A stretch of DNA of 64,000 nt, from NCBI RefSeq assembly GCF_964340395.1, contig NC_135563.1:8316155-8380154 (forward strand), in the 5' to 3' direction. Below are positions 1-29,930 of the stretch, piece after piece. The translations under genes and the position numbers were made by a program. Under the pieces are notes generated by a model, which saw only the letters and a program-made list of their open reading frames with translations, was not told the DNA's origin and searched no databases. Source of the DNA: Glandiceps talaboti. Its lineage: Eukaryota > Hemichordata > Enteropneusta > Spengelidae. Within the stretch, counting starts at the first letter, position 1, and each line of letters starts with the position of its first letter.

Positions 1-104
<104 letters not shown>

Positions 105-224
105 CGTGTACGTGTGCAAGACATTACAAAAACGGAGACGGTATTCAAAGGACAGACAAGAAGACACGGCTAATTTAGAAACAGACAGGTTGAGACAGAC
201 AGACAGGCGGGGGCAGAAACAATA

Positions 225-227
<3 letters not shown>

Positions 228-294
<67 letters not shown>
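228..294. repeat. (TA)n microsatellite
   Basis: Perfect TA dinucleotide run following a short GACA-rich stretch. Confidence 0.97.
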
Positions 295-296
<2 letters not shown>

Positions 297-361
297 TGGA
301 ACATACAGACAGTGGATGTGTGTAAAAGTTGCTACCTTTCACGAACCATAACTTAGGTTCT

Positions 362-364
<3 letters not shown>

Positions 365-440
<76 letters not shown>
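365..440. repeat. (CA)n microsatellite
   Basis: Perfect CA dinucleotide run. Together with the (AG)n and (TA)n runs just before it, this makes a microsatellite cluster in the first 450 bases. Confidence 0.97.
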
Positions 441-441
<1 letters not shown>

Positions 442-1416
442 TACACCTGCACGAATACACACCACCCGAGGTAATTATATTATAATGTAAGGCACAATTT
501 AAGATTTAGTGTAATATTTATTTTTGAATATTATGCATTTTTTGCGTATGAAAATCGGCAAACTTCTATTCCTTTCACTGCGTTCATGGCAACAACCATC
601 TTGCTTCACAATATTCGAGATCTGGTGATTACAAGTGATAAGAGGCAGGAGCCTGTAAAGTGCAGTCAGTGATGACGAATTGCGAAACAATGGATATGAA
701 AGACATAACTTACAATCAATTGCAAATGTGCTATTTGAATAGATAGGTGGCGAATGACACCACTGCAAAGCTCAATAGAAGCATAAAGCCGTCTAATACT
801 AGCGACGCACCATCAATTAATCGTCAACTTGTTATTTTAGCAGTGTTGTATCATCGCACATCAGTCAGGTACTAAATTACACGTCAAAACAGCAGAAGAC
901 CGCGTGATCAGTGACTCCGCCATTCACTTTAATGCCCACTATAATTTCCCACAGCTTTGCATCGTTAAGCCAATCTGTTACAGCCATCACGCGCTGCTGA
1001 TTAAAGATTATGATAGTCGCCGGGTTACAAAATCAGTACTTAATACACGCAGCGATTGAATTGATGTGGATAAATTGTTGGTGCATCTAACGATGAAATA
1101 TCTGTGTGTTGCTGACACCAATGAGGCGAATAAAACGAGGAATTCGAGCGTTTTGGCAGAGGGGATTTCTGGATTTTAAAGGTAACAAATGAGAATGGAT
1201 TGGTTCCCGATGGTTGATGATGAGTAAATCGTCAACAAATGTGGCAAATGGTAATCATAAAACCGTGAAAATGATCAACGTAAGCTGATACCATCAAAGG
1301 AAGACTTTCTCATATTTGCCAATTTAAGGATGCTGTTTTCATTATAAACTTTCGCTATTACCACTATCACAATCCAATACCGTTGCTGTCGTCATAGTCA
1401 CGTGACTTTTACTGCC
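441..1416. other. no gene recognised
   Basis: AT-rich unique-looking sequence. The one open frame here (89 codons, minus strand, 768 to 499) has no recognisable domain, signal peptide or splice context. I see no exon, RNA gene or mobile element. Confidence 0.5.
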
Positions 1417-1474
1417 ACCGCCACCACTGCCGCCGCCACCACCACCACCACCACCACCACCACCACTACCACCA
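1417..1474. repeat. (CCA/CCG)n trinucleotide repeat
   Basis: Imperfect CCG at its left end grades into a nearly pure CCA run. In one frame it reads as polythreonine, but the frame then runs into a tetranucleotide repeat, so it is not a gene. Confidence 0.9.
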
Positions 1475-1542
1475 TGTATCATAGCTATACCAACGCCACT
1501 GAGTTCTATAACCAAGCCAAACCCCCAGCCTGTCTGTCTGTC

Positions 1543-1726
1543 TATGTATGTATGTATGTATGTATGTATGTATGTATGTATGTATGTATGTATGTATGTA
1601 TGTATGTATGTATGTATGTATGTATGTATGTATGTATCATTGTATGTATGTATGTATGTATGTATGTATGTATGTATGTATGTATGTATGTATGTATGTA
1701 TGTATGTATGTATGTATGTATGTATT
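1543..1726. repeat. (TATG)n microsatellite
   Basis: About 46 TATG units with one interruption near 1637. Long open frames of repeating MYVC or YIHT residues on both strands are artefacts of a stop-free tetranucleotide repeat. Confidence 0.97.
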
Positions 1727-3542
1727 TTACAATTATGATGCTCCTTTTGTGTAAGAACTGTATATTCACGATACTAAAACAAATTAAAATATAACTGGTC
1801 ATTTATTGGCAATCTCCTACTTCAGATAAAATCATAAAATGGTCATTTGTGAGTAAAGCAACACAATCCTAGATCCTGGAGTATAATTTATTCATTTAAG
1901 TAGCTTATACGTTATTGACACGGACTATACATTTCTGAATCAGTAGGACACATGTTCAATTTCCGCCGAACCTTTATCTGTAACAACAATCGAACAAGTG
2001 TTGTGCATTCCAATAAAAGCCACGTTGCACATCTTTAACAACATCAAACAGTTCAATAAATAAAAATCATCCCGTCAATATCCGTCTCCTTGTCTTCAAA
2101 TAAATCCGATCGTTTGAAAATATTGTCCCGCCTGATAAAATGAATGAAGTTTCGTGACATTGCAGAACTATTGTAGCAAACCGGATATGGGACAATTGCG
2201 ATACTAAAACGAATGCGCATGCGTGGAAGTACAGCACCTGTGGTCATATTTAGGTTGGCAATATTGGTTTCGAAAAATTCGTGTCTTGTAACTTTTGTAA
2301 CAATATCGCGCGATTTTGTACAAGGTATTGGTTGTTATGATTTGATACATAGATAGGAAAGACCCAATTCTGCAAAAAAAAAAATAATGAAATAAAATAA
2401 TGCTACTAGGAAATACCTTGAAATCGTTTGGCTCATGATCATGATATGATTAAATGGCCCCTTCTTTGCATCTTGTTTCAAATCATCAGTATTTCTAAAT
2501 TTCTGTCAATTTGAGAAAGTTACATTTATATTGAATTGAATTTATTTCCACCAAGAAGCATAAGACAATAATACAAAAAGAAAAATATGATGATTTAATT
2601 TTGATAAAAAATGTTCTGGTGAGGACCATGGAAATAGTTCACTTGAAACTAATCTAGACCACGGTCCTGATATCTTTCTGTACATGGGAACTTTCGAATT
2701 CAGTTTGCCGCAAAGGAGCCAATGACTTTTAAGTTTGCCGGCGTTTTTTTGAAACTCCTCGGTGTTACCTTTTAACAGTCCATAAAACGTTCATACGGTG
2801 CATTCCAATAAACGCACAGCGTTCATGCGATTCTACCAATCTATAGGGTGTTAAAAGAGTGAGTGCTCTTGAATTGGCAAAATGAGGAGTTACACCACTG
2901 GATGACAATGGAGAGAGGAACAATGTTTGTTAAGAAGCTGTCAACTGTTTATTGTTATTTTGGCTCATTTTCCCCCCAGGGATTCGAATGAAGCTTTGAA
3001 GTGAATAGACCTGTGAAGTTGAGGAATATAAGCTTATACGCGGTAGCTGAAGGATACACTTTAGAAAAGAACTTATCTGCGGTAAAACTTCCAAAGTTGT
3101 TTAGTTAATTTGCATTGATTAGCATCAGGTTAATCACACTTAATAAACTACTTAAAACTATATGTTGTTAAAAAAAAGATGTCATTAATCACATTTAGTT
3201 GCTGCAGACGAGGGGGTGTTAACGTTTGTGTATCGTTCGAAGTTTATCCATTAGAAAAACGCAATACAAATTTTGACAAGACGGACGATGTCTCCGCGGA
3301 TCCGCCGACGATGCTATAAACGGTGGAACAGAAACATAACTTTTAACTCAATAACATGTTTATTAATATTAACTGACTGTAATTTTGAACCAGTTTAAAG
3401 AATTCCTTTACTCTCCCTTCAAGTAGCTGATCTGCATTGCAAGTTGAACCATGGAAGTAGAACCCCCCCCCCCCACCATGGCTGGAACGTACGTATAACG
3501 CTCAGTGGTAATTCTGAGTCTTGAATATGGACACTAAGCCTA
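1727..3542. other. no gene recognised
   Basis: AT-rich spacer containing only short open frames without domains. A poly-C tract is at about 3464-3474. Nothing here looks like an exon of a family I know. Confidence 0.5.
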
Positions 3543-3724
3543 GCTACCTGTAGACGTGTATCGACTGACGCTACAACACTATTTCTGCTATCCAAATGAA
3601 ATTTAGATTTTTTTTTGAATTTTCACTTGTCGTTGTTGGAGGAGGGAAAAATTCAAAAAAATCAAAATATCAGTTATAGCGGAAGTACTGCTGTAGCGTT
3701 AGTCCTACACGTCTACAGGTAGGT
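3543..3724. mobile_element. foldback (MITE-like) inverted-repeat element
   Basis: The left arm begins CTACCTGTAGACGTGTA near 3544. Its reverse complement ends the element at about 3708-3722. The arms stay recognisably complementary for about 70 bases, with the shared block CGCTACA and T-rich/A-rich centres, around a short loop. There is no open frame, so this is a non-autonomous palindromic element. No clear target-site duplication was found by eye. Confidence 0.7.
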
Positions 3725-3873
3725 TAATGGCATTTTTAAAATGTCCCGGCATAGATGCAAATATCATACTATATGATAAATACATCTATATGACAGAGGG
3801 GGGGGGGGGGCATACCGGGCTATGGCTTAGACAGAAATGAGTCTCATCACAGCGGATTTCAAAATACCGTTCT

Positions 3874-4172
3874 GCTTTCTCTGTTTGATACAACCACAGC
3901 AGATCTCAATAAGAAACTGTACATGCTACACTTTTAATAGCAAAGTACCAATTTATTGCTACATTTTGTTTAAATGAAGTAAACCATTTAAATGAAAGTA
4001 CTGCAACAAGAGGCGCGGCGGAAATGCAGGCGTCAATTTTTTGACGTCTGTCTTTGATGTCTGCATGGTGGCACTGCATCAGTTCAGTTGATTGAGACAA
4101 ATTTCCTTCAGTCTTGATGTGTCATGTGTAGTTTCTTATTAACTGCTGCATGGTTGTATCAAACAGAGAAGC
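3874..4172. mobile_element. terminal-inverted-repeat element, about 300 bp
   Basis: The left end near 3874 contains CTCTGTTTGATACAACCA. Its reverse complement TGGTTGTATCAAACAGAG lies at 4151-4168. The arms stay complementary inward, including TAAGAAAC at 3910-3917 and GTTTCTTA at 4131-4138. The interior has one short open frame without known domains. This fits a non-autonomous DNA transposon; the superfamily is not assignable by eye. Confidence 0.7.
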
Positions 4173-4321
4173 TAGCTGAAATTAGCTGTATCATTCTCCC
4201 GATTAAATATTAACATATTAGATAATTGAAGACTACTCCTTGAGACACTAGAAATAATCTCTCTCTCTCTTAGGCCAAAGAAAAGAAAGTGTATGGTACC
4301 GATAACGCTCAATTTCAAAAC

Positions 4322-4355
<34 letters not shown>

Positions 4356-7300
4356 GGGGGGGGGGTTCAAGTTGTTCCAATGTACGTAGAGGTCAACATA
4401 TATTTCTTATCGGTATGTTATCATTTACGGTATGATATACAGAAGACAATGTGTGTTTCACTGTATTCTGCCATGTTTTGATCACAAGACGATAATGTCA
4501 TCAAATCTCATTATTTCTCTCACGACTTTGCAAAATTTTTCGATTTTCAATACTTTTTTTTTAATTCCCCAAAAATTGTGTGTGTTTTTGTTTTAGGATC
4601 AACGATTATATTGTCGTCACCGAACTCACTGGTAATATGGTAAAAAAAGATACATAATATTAGTTTGGATATATACACCATCGTTGTTTCCTTGGAAACG
4701 ACATTTAGTCAATACGAATCCATATGATTGAACAGGAATGGAATAGTATACCATATGTGGCAAAATGTAACAGACGGAAAAAGAGGTGTCGAAAATATGA
4801 ACAGAACAAAAGTTTGTTTAACAGACAGGGTACAATTTTAACTTTAAAACTGTGAAAGTGTGACTAGACGGTCCTGGCAGCCAGCTGTGGGTTGCGTTTC
4901 TGCAAAAAAACCCCAACAGCTTACTTTTCTTTTGAACTAGACCGCCACAATGAAAGGCAAGTTGTGAGCCATTATCATAAGCGAGCGAACTAATTCTCAC
5001 CTGTGCCATCGAAATGTTCTATATCGTGGATGAGAAGAGGAAGCAATTCTCACCAACTTTGAAACATTGAATAGATTAAAGTTCGCCGACTGACACTTCA
5101 TTGCGTCACTAGCTTGAGAATTGAAACGATCTAACAATGACCCAATGGATTGTATTCACGATGTTTACAGCGAACTTGATAATTTAATCTGCATAAGAAG
5201 AGGGGGATCGCATCAAAGCTATCCTCACAGAGACCGCCCCTCTATGGAAAATAGTGAGCTTTGACGGCTTTTTCGAGAATGTTGCGGAATGTCCATGTAA
5301 TAATAATCTGACGGGGGACGGTGCCCTCTATCTGTACTTCTGTACTTGTTTTTTTTTTTAAAGTCTCCACTTCGGAGGATTTGTCATCGCTCAATAATCA
5401 AGAGATTAATTGCCCTGAGAGAAACACTTGGCATGTAAAGTGTTACAGCTGTGATTGCTTCTGACAACAAATCGAAACGATCCCTGTAAACGCCAGGTAC
5501 AATTTCGCTAGTCAATTGTGCGTTGCCAAAATTACTATTGCAGTGATTAAACTACTTAGTGTAAAAGCAAACCTTGTCGAGGTTAATAAGCATTGCTGAA
5601 ATTGAAACTCCCGACAATTTCAACCATCCGAAGCCAACACATGTAATCTATCACAGAGACGGTTTGTATCCCGTATTAATGAGAATGTTCAGCGTGTATG
5701 CCCCAACTCCTGCTAATATTGGAATTTCAGTTCACCGGTACCCGGTGTTTTCTTCACCATCGAGGTCGCACAATTGATTGTACACGCTTAAAATTTTAAA
5801 TTTCGACATTGCTACTTTCACCTGCTGTCCGCTTGGTATTCCTAAAAAAAAGACGCAGCCGGTTTCACATAACAGTTTAAAATTGTAACACATATGTATT
5901 TTAACACAACACGGTTAGTACGTACACAACATTGGTTTTGGAGAGCACAGCAATGAATTCTAGATCAGTAAGCTTATCCTGCATTGTAGCGGGTGACGAG
6001 CCTCCCCCTGTTTTCGAAATGTAGTGGTAGAAATAATAACTCTGGTTTGCGAGAATGGAATTTATTAACAGTTGTATAATTACTCTTTATTTGGAAGAAA
6101 TAATCACTCAAATTACAACCAAAACGTGATTAACAAATAAACAAGAACAATTAATTAATTAACAAATAATGTTGATAGAGAAATTGATAAATTGCAAATG
6201 GTCACTGTCAGAACGCCTCGACTCTTTACGCCCTGAAGTGTCTACGGATCTATACAGGCACTTCACGCTAAAAGCTTTCAAGAATATACTGGTTGTAACA
6301 AAAGTCAAGTGACCAACGTAAACTGGGTTTTCTATTACAAAATACCATACATGTAAACGAGCCCTTTTTTACTTTACTTATAGCAATAATGTTTATTTAT
6401 TGACCCTTTTTAAGTGTTCCGACATCTTTTAAACACAGCTAATCGCCTACATAAGCATCGTTGTTGTGTCGCCTTTTTTTTGTTTAAATAGGTTTGGTAT
6501 TTAAAACGATCCGTCCTTGTTGGTTGGGGATTGGCACGCATCATGTCGCTGTGTGTACGCTTCCGTAAATGATAGTTTGCAAAAAGCCGATTAGTGCTAT
6601 GTTATTATAACCATCAATTGACTGATGTGATCTGACATTCACAGACCATGTTTGCTACAATCAACTCGGAAAGGGGGTTGGAAAGTGACTTGGGTTTTAC
6701 TTTGATACAATAACAATACCCGATGTTGTGCTTAACTTTTTACGTTTTTATTATCGATGATTTCAGCCAGTAACAAAAAAAAATGAGAGGGAAAGGTCAC
6801 ATGTTAAAAACACAAAAACATAATATAAAGCCTCTTGAAAGTTGATTATGTGAATACCAAAGGTTATCACGTTATAAGAACAACAGGAAGACGCTACGGG
6901 AGCTGGGGTATCGTGCATGCCTTATCGCTACACAATTAATAACTTCAAATTAAAACCACGTTTGACGACATACTACTGCTTCTCGGCCAGATGGAGTTTA
7001 CACGTATACGCCTTCTCAGAGATCGGCGCTAAATGCAACGAAGGCAGGGACAAGTGTTACAAAGAACCGTCAATAATTTGTCACCGTGTTTGTCAAACCG
7101 TGATTGATAAGTTTTTTGCACTTTTTTTTCCTAGACGTTTACCTTTGATTGTCACGCGACATAATCGGACAAGGTCACCGAAGCTATTCATGCGCCACGT
7201 GAAATGATATGGAATACTTAACGAGTTGCCCCCGAGTATCACGTAAAAAAGACAGTCGTGGATTTTTTTTTTCTTTGTGAATTTTCGTTTCGTTAAATAT

Positions 7301-8433
7301 ATCACTCAATGTTCATGTATGGGCCTTGAGGCCCTTGATTCAACCACACAAGTTTTGTCGGTCTTTTAAAAGTTATTTGAAGTAGTTGTAAGTGTAAACA
7401 GTCTAATATCTGGAGGCAATAACAATAAAAGTTACGAAAAAAAAACTTTATGGTTGCTTGCTATATTTCTCCTTCATTTTCAAAACGTCGCTGATGACAG
7501 TCATCTCTTGTCTTTGCTTTCAATGCAAGTTAACTTTAATACACAGATATGTTTGGAGATGAGCTATATGTATTTGGTAGTTATTGTAGCCTTGTAGCCA
7601 CAGTTGCTGTAGGCATGGATCTCCCCTTTATACCTCCATGCTGTAGGGCAGCTTATACCACTTCCATCATGTTGGACCATAGACAATGGAGGGGAGACTA
7701 TGGTTGGACGGACCAGCTGGAATTCATATCTACTCTAATTGGCCTACCATTTGTAGCACCCGCCCTATCTGCCTTGAAACCGTAAATCCTGGTAAAAATA
7801 TTGACCACGTCAAGAAAGTTCGTTAAAAGGAAGCTATTTCCAGAATTCTCCATCATGTATGTCACTATATATATACATACATCCAAAACAGAATCACTGT
7901 GGTCATCTTTACGTCATATGACATTTAATAAAACTGAAGAACATTTCTAGTTCGGATACCCCAGTGTCAAAAAAGAGGCTAAATGTCAAACTTACACAAA
8001 TTACTATGAAAGTCATTATGGCGCCAAACTATGTACGTGAAGCGACCTTGATTATATAAATTGTTTGATATTAGAAACGTTCAAAAATGGAACCGCACTG
8101 ATTATGAACAGACAGACCTGTGGCCACATTGTTGGACTAAACAAATAATGCAAGGACAAAGCCATTATATGAAAACAAACAGCTGGTAATCGCTTCTAAA
8201 CAATTATAGTGAAGTGTGATAAATGTATTTATATCTCTACGTCCATCAAATTTAGATATTACATTTGTTATTGGTACCGAAATTTGTTGCTATATATAAT
8301 AATGTGAATGTCTGTTTTTACAGGTAAATGATCACATAGTCAACAGCAACAAGAAAAAACCCGGAAGTCATGAAACCAGATATGGAAAATTGTCAGACTA
8401 TTTCAACGTATGATTTGTCCTTGATCCTGTTTA

Positions 8434-8435
<2 letters not shown>
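4173..8435. other. gene-poor spacer, no gene recognised
   Basis: AT-rich sequence with homopolymer tracts (poly-T/poly-G at 4324-4366). The open frames at 6917-7207 and 7549-7785 (plus strand) lack recognisable domains and credible splice structure. One truncated MITE copy lies at 5993-6057 and is listed separately. Confidence 0.45.
5993..6057 (-). mobile_element. truncated copy of the CTCGCAAAC MITE family
   Basis: Read on the minus strand, this starts ATTCTCGCAAACC and continues with the family pattern (TTATTTCTACCACTAC, TTTCGAAA, GGCTCGT) also seen at 11424 and 15303. The matching right terminus with GTTTGCGA is absent, so the copy is truncated or diverged. Confidence 0.7.
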
Positions 8436-8504
<69 letters not shown>

Positions 8505-8520
8505 GCCTGCCTGTCTGTCT
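8436..8520. repeat. (CTGT)n microsatellite
   Basis: About 20 CTGT units with a CTGC interruption near the right end. A stop-free minus-strand frame through it (TDRQ repeats) is not a gene. Confidence 0.96.
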
Positions 8521-9154
8521 AATTGTCTACATTTTCCCAATCTACATCGTAGCTGTTTTATCCACCCTCGTCTGACCAATTCCTTCCCCTTACACAAATA
8601 CACTCCGATACTACGAATTATATTGAAAACACCGATCGACCCAGTAAGTTCAAAGTTGACGCCCTAGTCAGTCGCAAGAGGTATTAAAAGCGCAGGTGCA
8701 TTGTCAAAATAACCGTAGTATGGCTTGGTGGCGCTGTCACGATATTTCTCAAACGTTCACCATGCAACCCACTACGTCACATTGTCATTTTATCTCAGTA
8801 TCCCATGTGTTTAGACATAATATATATAATTTTGCAGGTAACTGTGACTATCAGTTGCTTTTAAAGTGGTTTGTTTTTTGAACCAATAACATCAACAGTG
8901 TTCGTAGATTATCGATAGTTGTTTATTCTCATTCGACTCTTTACAGTTATTTTGTTAACATTCTGTGAATGGATTTTTTTTTGTTTCTGTAGGTGATGTA
9001 TAATAATGAAATGACTCTCCAGAACCCATAGTTTATGAAAATGACTTCATTTCCTGGAGTGGCGTTCCCCTTTAAGTAAACATGAATATACACACATTAT
9101 GCATAGAGTATATACAATATAGATACACAGATACACAGATGTACAGATACAAAC

Positions 9155-9165
9155 ACACACACACA

Positions 9166-9199
<34 letters not shown>

Positions 9200-9440
9200 C
9201 ATACATACATACATACATACGTACGTACATACATACTTGTATACATACATACATACATACATACATACATACATACATACATACTTACACACATACATAC
9301 ATACATACATACTTACACAATACATACATATATACATACATACATACATACATACATACATGCATACATACATACATACATACATACATACATACATACA
9401 CACACATACATACATACATACATACATACATACATGCATG
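9155..9440. repeat. (ATAC)n microsatellite
   Basis: Imperfect ATAC array of about 280 bp with CA-rich and GTAC interruptions. Frames of 140-150 codons on both strands are repeat artefacts. Confidence 0.96.
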
Positions 9441-12400
9441 CATTCACGGAAATGTCGGCAATACAGTCTCACAAATCACCACATTAGCTTGGAGTGAACT
9501 ACATAAAACACATCACGCAACTTGTAACCGAACGTACTAATAATTGCCATTATAGTACTGTGTACATAGAAGTTGTGAGAAGCGAACTTGAAAGCGATTT
9601 TTAACAAAAGGTGACAAGAAATGTATCCATCCACTTGGAAACTTAAGGTGATTTCTATGACGACGATATGTTTGTGATTATTTGTGGCGTGCAATTGGAA
9701 ACAAATCGGCAACTTTAAATGTATGCTCAAACGGCACAGCAACAAAGGAGGCGTTTCGTCGGTGAATGCATTCTCTATGACCGCCAACAACAGTGGCTAG
9801 AAAAAATGGCGATGTTTTCACACGTGCTGACTTTGTTTTTGTTGCACGATTCTCATGTTCACTCGATTAGTTGATTCAATTAATGGCGTTTAAATAGATA
9901 CAGGCTTAAGCTCATTAGAAATGCATTACCCTATACAGTCTATCTATTAACTGGGCAAACCCTGTGTCAAAACAATTGTCATTGAGGAGAAGATAACTCA
10001 TTGGCAAGTATTGTCGGCTTCTCTCTTTCATCTTGTGATACCCTCATTAGGTGCATGCTTCAATCGATGACACCCTCTCGAGTGTTAAGGTAAATTGTAA
10101 TCGCTCAAATCTATCACTTGTCCGTCGTGTTTTATAGTCAGTCAAGGGTACATCAACAAGTTGATGAGAGTAAAAAAAAAAATGTGAGAATATGGATCCT
10201 TGAGGGATACGAGCTTAATCACTCATAGTTGTTTCAATTCAGTATTTTCCATCAACGTAATACGCAATCAGAAAATAAATGAGTGGAGAAATTGCCTTTG
10301 CTCATCGCTTTTAATGCAGACTGAAATATTTATAGTTTATACTTTGTTTGCTTCACCCTATGGATGTCCTTCCTACCTCAAATGGTTCGTCCGAGCACAA
10401 CTGATGAGATCTAAGCTCGGAAATGAAATTTTGACGGGATTTTTTTTCCAAAACATTCCTTTGGTCGACGAGTTATGTCACTATTTGCCAAGCATAAGCT
10501 CAATTTTGAAATAAAACAAACGTGCATTTGAACTCTGTGTATTGAAGTTAACTAAGGGATTTCTATTGCCATGGAAACTAGACACTGAATTATTTCATTT
10601 CGATAAAGATCCAGTGAAGTTGGTAAAAAGAAACAGATGGTGTAAATTAGAAGAACATGTGTTTGTTTAATCAAAGTCTCCAACGTACATTTGTCAGCAA
10701 CGACAGGTCGCAGCGTTTGAATTGCTTCTAGCCATCATGTCAAAGGTCAAGGCTGTGACGTCATAGTAAATCTTTCAACCTGTTCAATCACAGGTATTAA
10801 CAATAACCTTCCTGAATAATTCTAAAATTAAGTGTGTTCCCGTAGATTGTTATTTGGCGAATGCTGACAAACACACAGGTTCGCTAGCTTAAATTAAAAA
10901 GGTGTAAAAGAGTTCTCCCAAGGGGGTGGGGGCGATTCAACACGTTTCAAAGACGAATTGTTCAGGATGAATGGATCAAATATGCAAATTAGTTGTCATT
11001 GAATAAGGAGTTGTGTAATCTACTCTTCAAAATATTCGAAGAATGTTATTTTACATGATTGGTCAACAAGAGACAAAACTTGTACTTTCATGTTTACATA
11101 TGCTAAATCTATTGTCCGAAGACCAACTCAAGTTGATGTAATTCAATCGAAATAACATAATCGGTTTTTTCTTCAAGTAATCCCTCCTTGATACTTTTTC
11201 TTTTCAATGAGAACGAGATTTCGTCATGATTAATTGTTTGTTTGCGCACAGGAGTACAGCTGAATTGTTTTGTCACTCGAGATTTGGATAAATACATCAA
11301 AGAACGTTGTAGGCTGTGTTTGTCACAGAATAAAGTTCATTCATTCTCGCATTCGAACATTTCAAGTAAATTTTCAAGTTGTGTTTAAATTGAATACTAT
11401 GTTTTACCAACACAGACGAATTTTATTCTCGCAAACCTGAGTTTTTATTTCTACCACTACGTTTCGAAATAAGGTGGGGTGCTCATTAAGAACGTTGCCT
11501 TAAAACAGGCCGTGGTTTGCGACGATGACGAATTTCCATTTGAAGTTTATTCATTCTCATTCAGAAACTATTTCATACACCGTTAAATTGGCCACATGGT
11601 TGAGAAATCGTGGGATATTTGTTTTTTAATTTATAATTAATAATGCAAACTTAGTTTGTTTTTCTATTTGAAAGAAAGCGTAAAAAAACATATTGCCAAG
11701 TGCGTGTTTGTAAGTAATTACTTGCAAAAATCTATTAAAAAAATGAATCTGAAAAAGTTTGTTATTGTACGTCCAGGAAGTGACTTCGACATGTATTAGG
11801 TAAACAAGGTAATGATCACTACGCCACGTCCAGTCTGTGTTTGAGCATTTGTTGGTTCCCAAAATTGAAATGTTATCATGACATAAATACTTTGATTACT
11901 TGTGTTATTTGTGATTATTTTTTTGTCCTCATTTTATACTCTGTATATACAATAACAAACTTTAACAATTTTATTTTTTATTTTTTATTTTTTACAAATT
12001 TTGAATATTATTGAGTTTCAAACATTGACTTTATAGGGCATATGGTTTCATACTCAGATTTCAATCAGAAAAAATATAATAAAGCTGTTTTTTTGTTATT
12101 AAGTAAAACACAACACCAATTTCTCATCCATAATACCACTGAATTATTTCCTATGTATGATAGTCATCATAAAATGCCGTGGCTAAATGTGCGAAGCTGT
12201 TGGTGACGTCATAAAAAATCCGGATATGTCATGTCATGCAATTTGTAAGGGGTGACGCATCGCCTAAATGTTAACCTACAATATATCTGATTGTTACTTT
12301 GTGACGCAACTTACGACCGTGAATTAAGGTAATTTTTGTTTTAAATCATAAAAATAGGTAAAAAGGGAAGGCAAAAGTTTTCCTGGACAATTGTCGTAAA

Positions 12401-12737
12401 TCCACAGACCCCTTTGCGACAAAGGTACAATACTGTTATCGTTGTGTCAGCGGAAAAGTGTGCTCTGGCAAGAGTCGTCTAAGATTGCGCTGAACGTCGG
12501 AATCGGGGGGGGGGGGGGTTAAAGCAAAGCTCACAGTCTCCAAATGTTGGCCTTTAGTATATCGCCCTCTATTGGCACGTCAGCTCTCACGACTGCATAT
12601 ATTTCGTAAAGTCAACACTAGTTGGCGCACTTTGAGCCCAACTGATCACATTGTATAATTTCTCTATTATAGTTTTCTCTCGGTTGTCTCTAAATAAAAC
12701 TGTTAATTTGCCAAAGAAGTTTTGTTGCTACCATAGG
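9441..12737. other. gene-poor spacer downstream of the CUB gene
   Basis: AT-rich sequence with no exon I can support. It holds one complete small MITE (11424-11526), which is listed separately, and a poly-G tract at 12506-12519. Short open frames lack domains. Confidence 0.5.
11424..11526 (+). mobile_element. MITE, about 102 bp, with terminal inverted repeats and target-site duplication
   Basis: Starts ATTCTCGCAAACC and ends GGTTTGCGACGAT, so the termini are imperfect inverted repeats (about 11 of 13 bases). The 9 bases GACGAATTT occur immediately before (11415-11423) and after (11527-11535), which fits an 8-9 bp target-site duplication. A second complete copy lies at 15303-15411 and a truncated one at 5993-6057. 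Confidence 0.85.
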
Positions 12738-12743
12738 TTTATT
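12738..12743 (-). terminator. candidate poly(A) signal of the CUB/protease-homologue gene
   Basis: Minus-strand AATAAA about 155 bases after the stop codon at 12899. It is the first canonical hexamer seen downstream of the gene. No transcript evidence is available. Confidence 0.45.
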
Positions 12744-12898
12744 GATCGCTATCGAACTACATAAGCAAAAGGTGTTATTGGTTACGCATATAACATCAAT
12801 TCCATTGTGGGCTATATGATTGAATAATTGTTTATCCATCTAAAATATTATATAGAAATTAATTGCTTAAAGATAAGCAAAATACGTAATAGCAGTTT

Positions 12899-28844
<15,946 letters not shown>

Positions 28845-28885
28845 GTTTCCACCCTAGTATTCAGGAGTTGCTGTTATACAGGAAC

Positions 28886-28896
28886 GTATTTAAAGC
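28886..28896 (-). promoter_or_regulatory. possible TATA-like element of the CUB gene
   Basis: Minus-strand TTTAAATAC lies about 45 bases upstream of the start codon at 28844. It would fit a short 5' UTR, but AT-rich matches are common here, so support is weak. Confidence 0.25.
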
Positions 28897-29756
28897 TTTA
28901 GGTGGTCGTTTGAGAAAGAAGAAGAAGCAGTAACTGGGTTCACAGGGACTGTTCTGGCCGTGAGATACCAGAGTTAGTTTTCCAATATGCGTTCAAGGTT
29001 TCTGACTGGAGGTGCCGTGTTGATCTACATAAATCACTCACAGATTAACCCTCTGTTTGTTTTTTGATTATAATAGCCTGCTGTCGTCTGGTTGTTGTTA
29101 TTCTACCGAAGACAGGGTGCATAACATGTACATGAATACCACATGTGCGAGGTTTAACAGATATAACCACTGCTGATATCATTAAAGTGGCCCATAGCAT
29201 GCATAGGAGACACAGGAACAATACATTTTGTTGAATATATAATTGAGTTTTGAGAGCAAAATAAGGATAACACTTTCTTTCCTAGGACAAGACATTATTT
29301 TCTTGGTTCAAAATAGAAATATCAACACAAAAAAGTTAAAATTTATAGGACAAAACCGTCTTTTTACAGAACAGAAAATTACGAGATTTTTTTCAATTCT
29401 TGAGGCCCAAACTTTATTTTTAAGTGATAACATTTAAGTTGCAGCGGCTGAGGATAAAGTGTTTAATTGTGGGTATGCAATATTTGAAACATTTGAACCG
29501 AAGTTTTGCAACAAGACTTAAAATATCTCATTGCAAACTATAAATCCTTCGAGCAGTACACCATGTTTTCATGAAAAAATCTAAATTAGTTTAAACAGAT
29601 TTCAGGCTAAAATATATTAAAATTTTCTACTCTGACTACAGAATCATTATTAATCACCTTACAAACTCATTTTCTTATTTATGAGATTACCTTAGTATAT
29701 GATGCAACATTAATGTTTGGGATGAAAACATTAACATTCGAGGATAAAACTTTTGT

Positions 29757-29930
29757 TGCAGCGAAACATCGTTGATATTGTTTTGTAATTACTCTGTTGT
29801 TGATGTTTGTCAGTATTTTTTAATTTTGTTTGTTTGTTTGTTTGTTTGTTTGTTTGTTTGTTTTCGTAAACATAACCACTTATGCCTCAGTATCCTGTGA
29901 TATGGTATATACACCATCTGTGTCAAAAGT
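29757..29930. repeat. dispersed repeat, copy B, with (TTTG)n tract
   Basis: Matches 26387-26520 from GCAGCGAAACATCGTTG through GTCAGTATTTTT, then carries a (TTTG)n run (29824-29861) and TCGTAAACATAACC, which is inverted in copy A. Class not assignable. Confidence 0.65.

Noticed and set aside
1402-1802. Open frames of 60-130 codons with MYVC or YIHT repeats on both strands (also near 9.1-9.5, 22.4, 42.6 and 59.9 kb)
   Set aside because: They are stop-free readings of tetranucleotide repeats, present in several frames at once.
2976-2990. tRNA B-box-like GGATTCGAAT
   Set aside because: No A-box or cloverleaf could be drawn around it.
6917-7207. 96-codon plus-strand open frame
   Set aside because: No domain, signal peptide or splice partners; composition resembles the spacer around it.
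7549-7785. 78-codon plus-strand open frame with some hydrophobic stretches
   Set aside because: No recognisable family and no splice context; possibly part of an unknown repeat.
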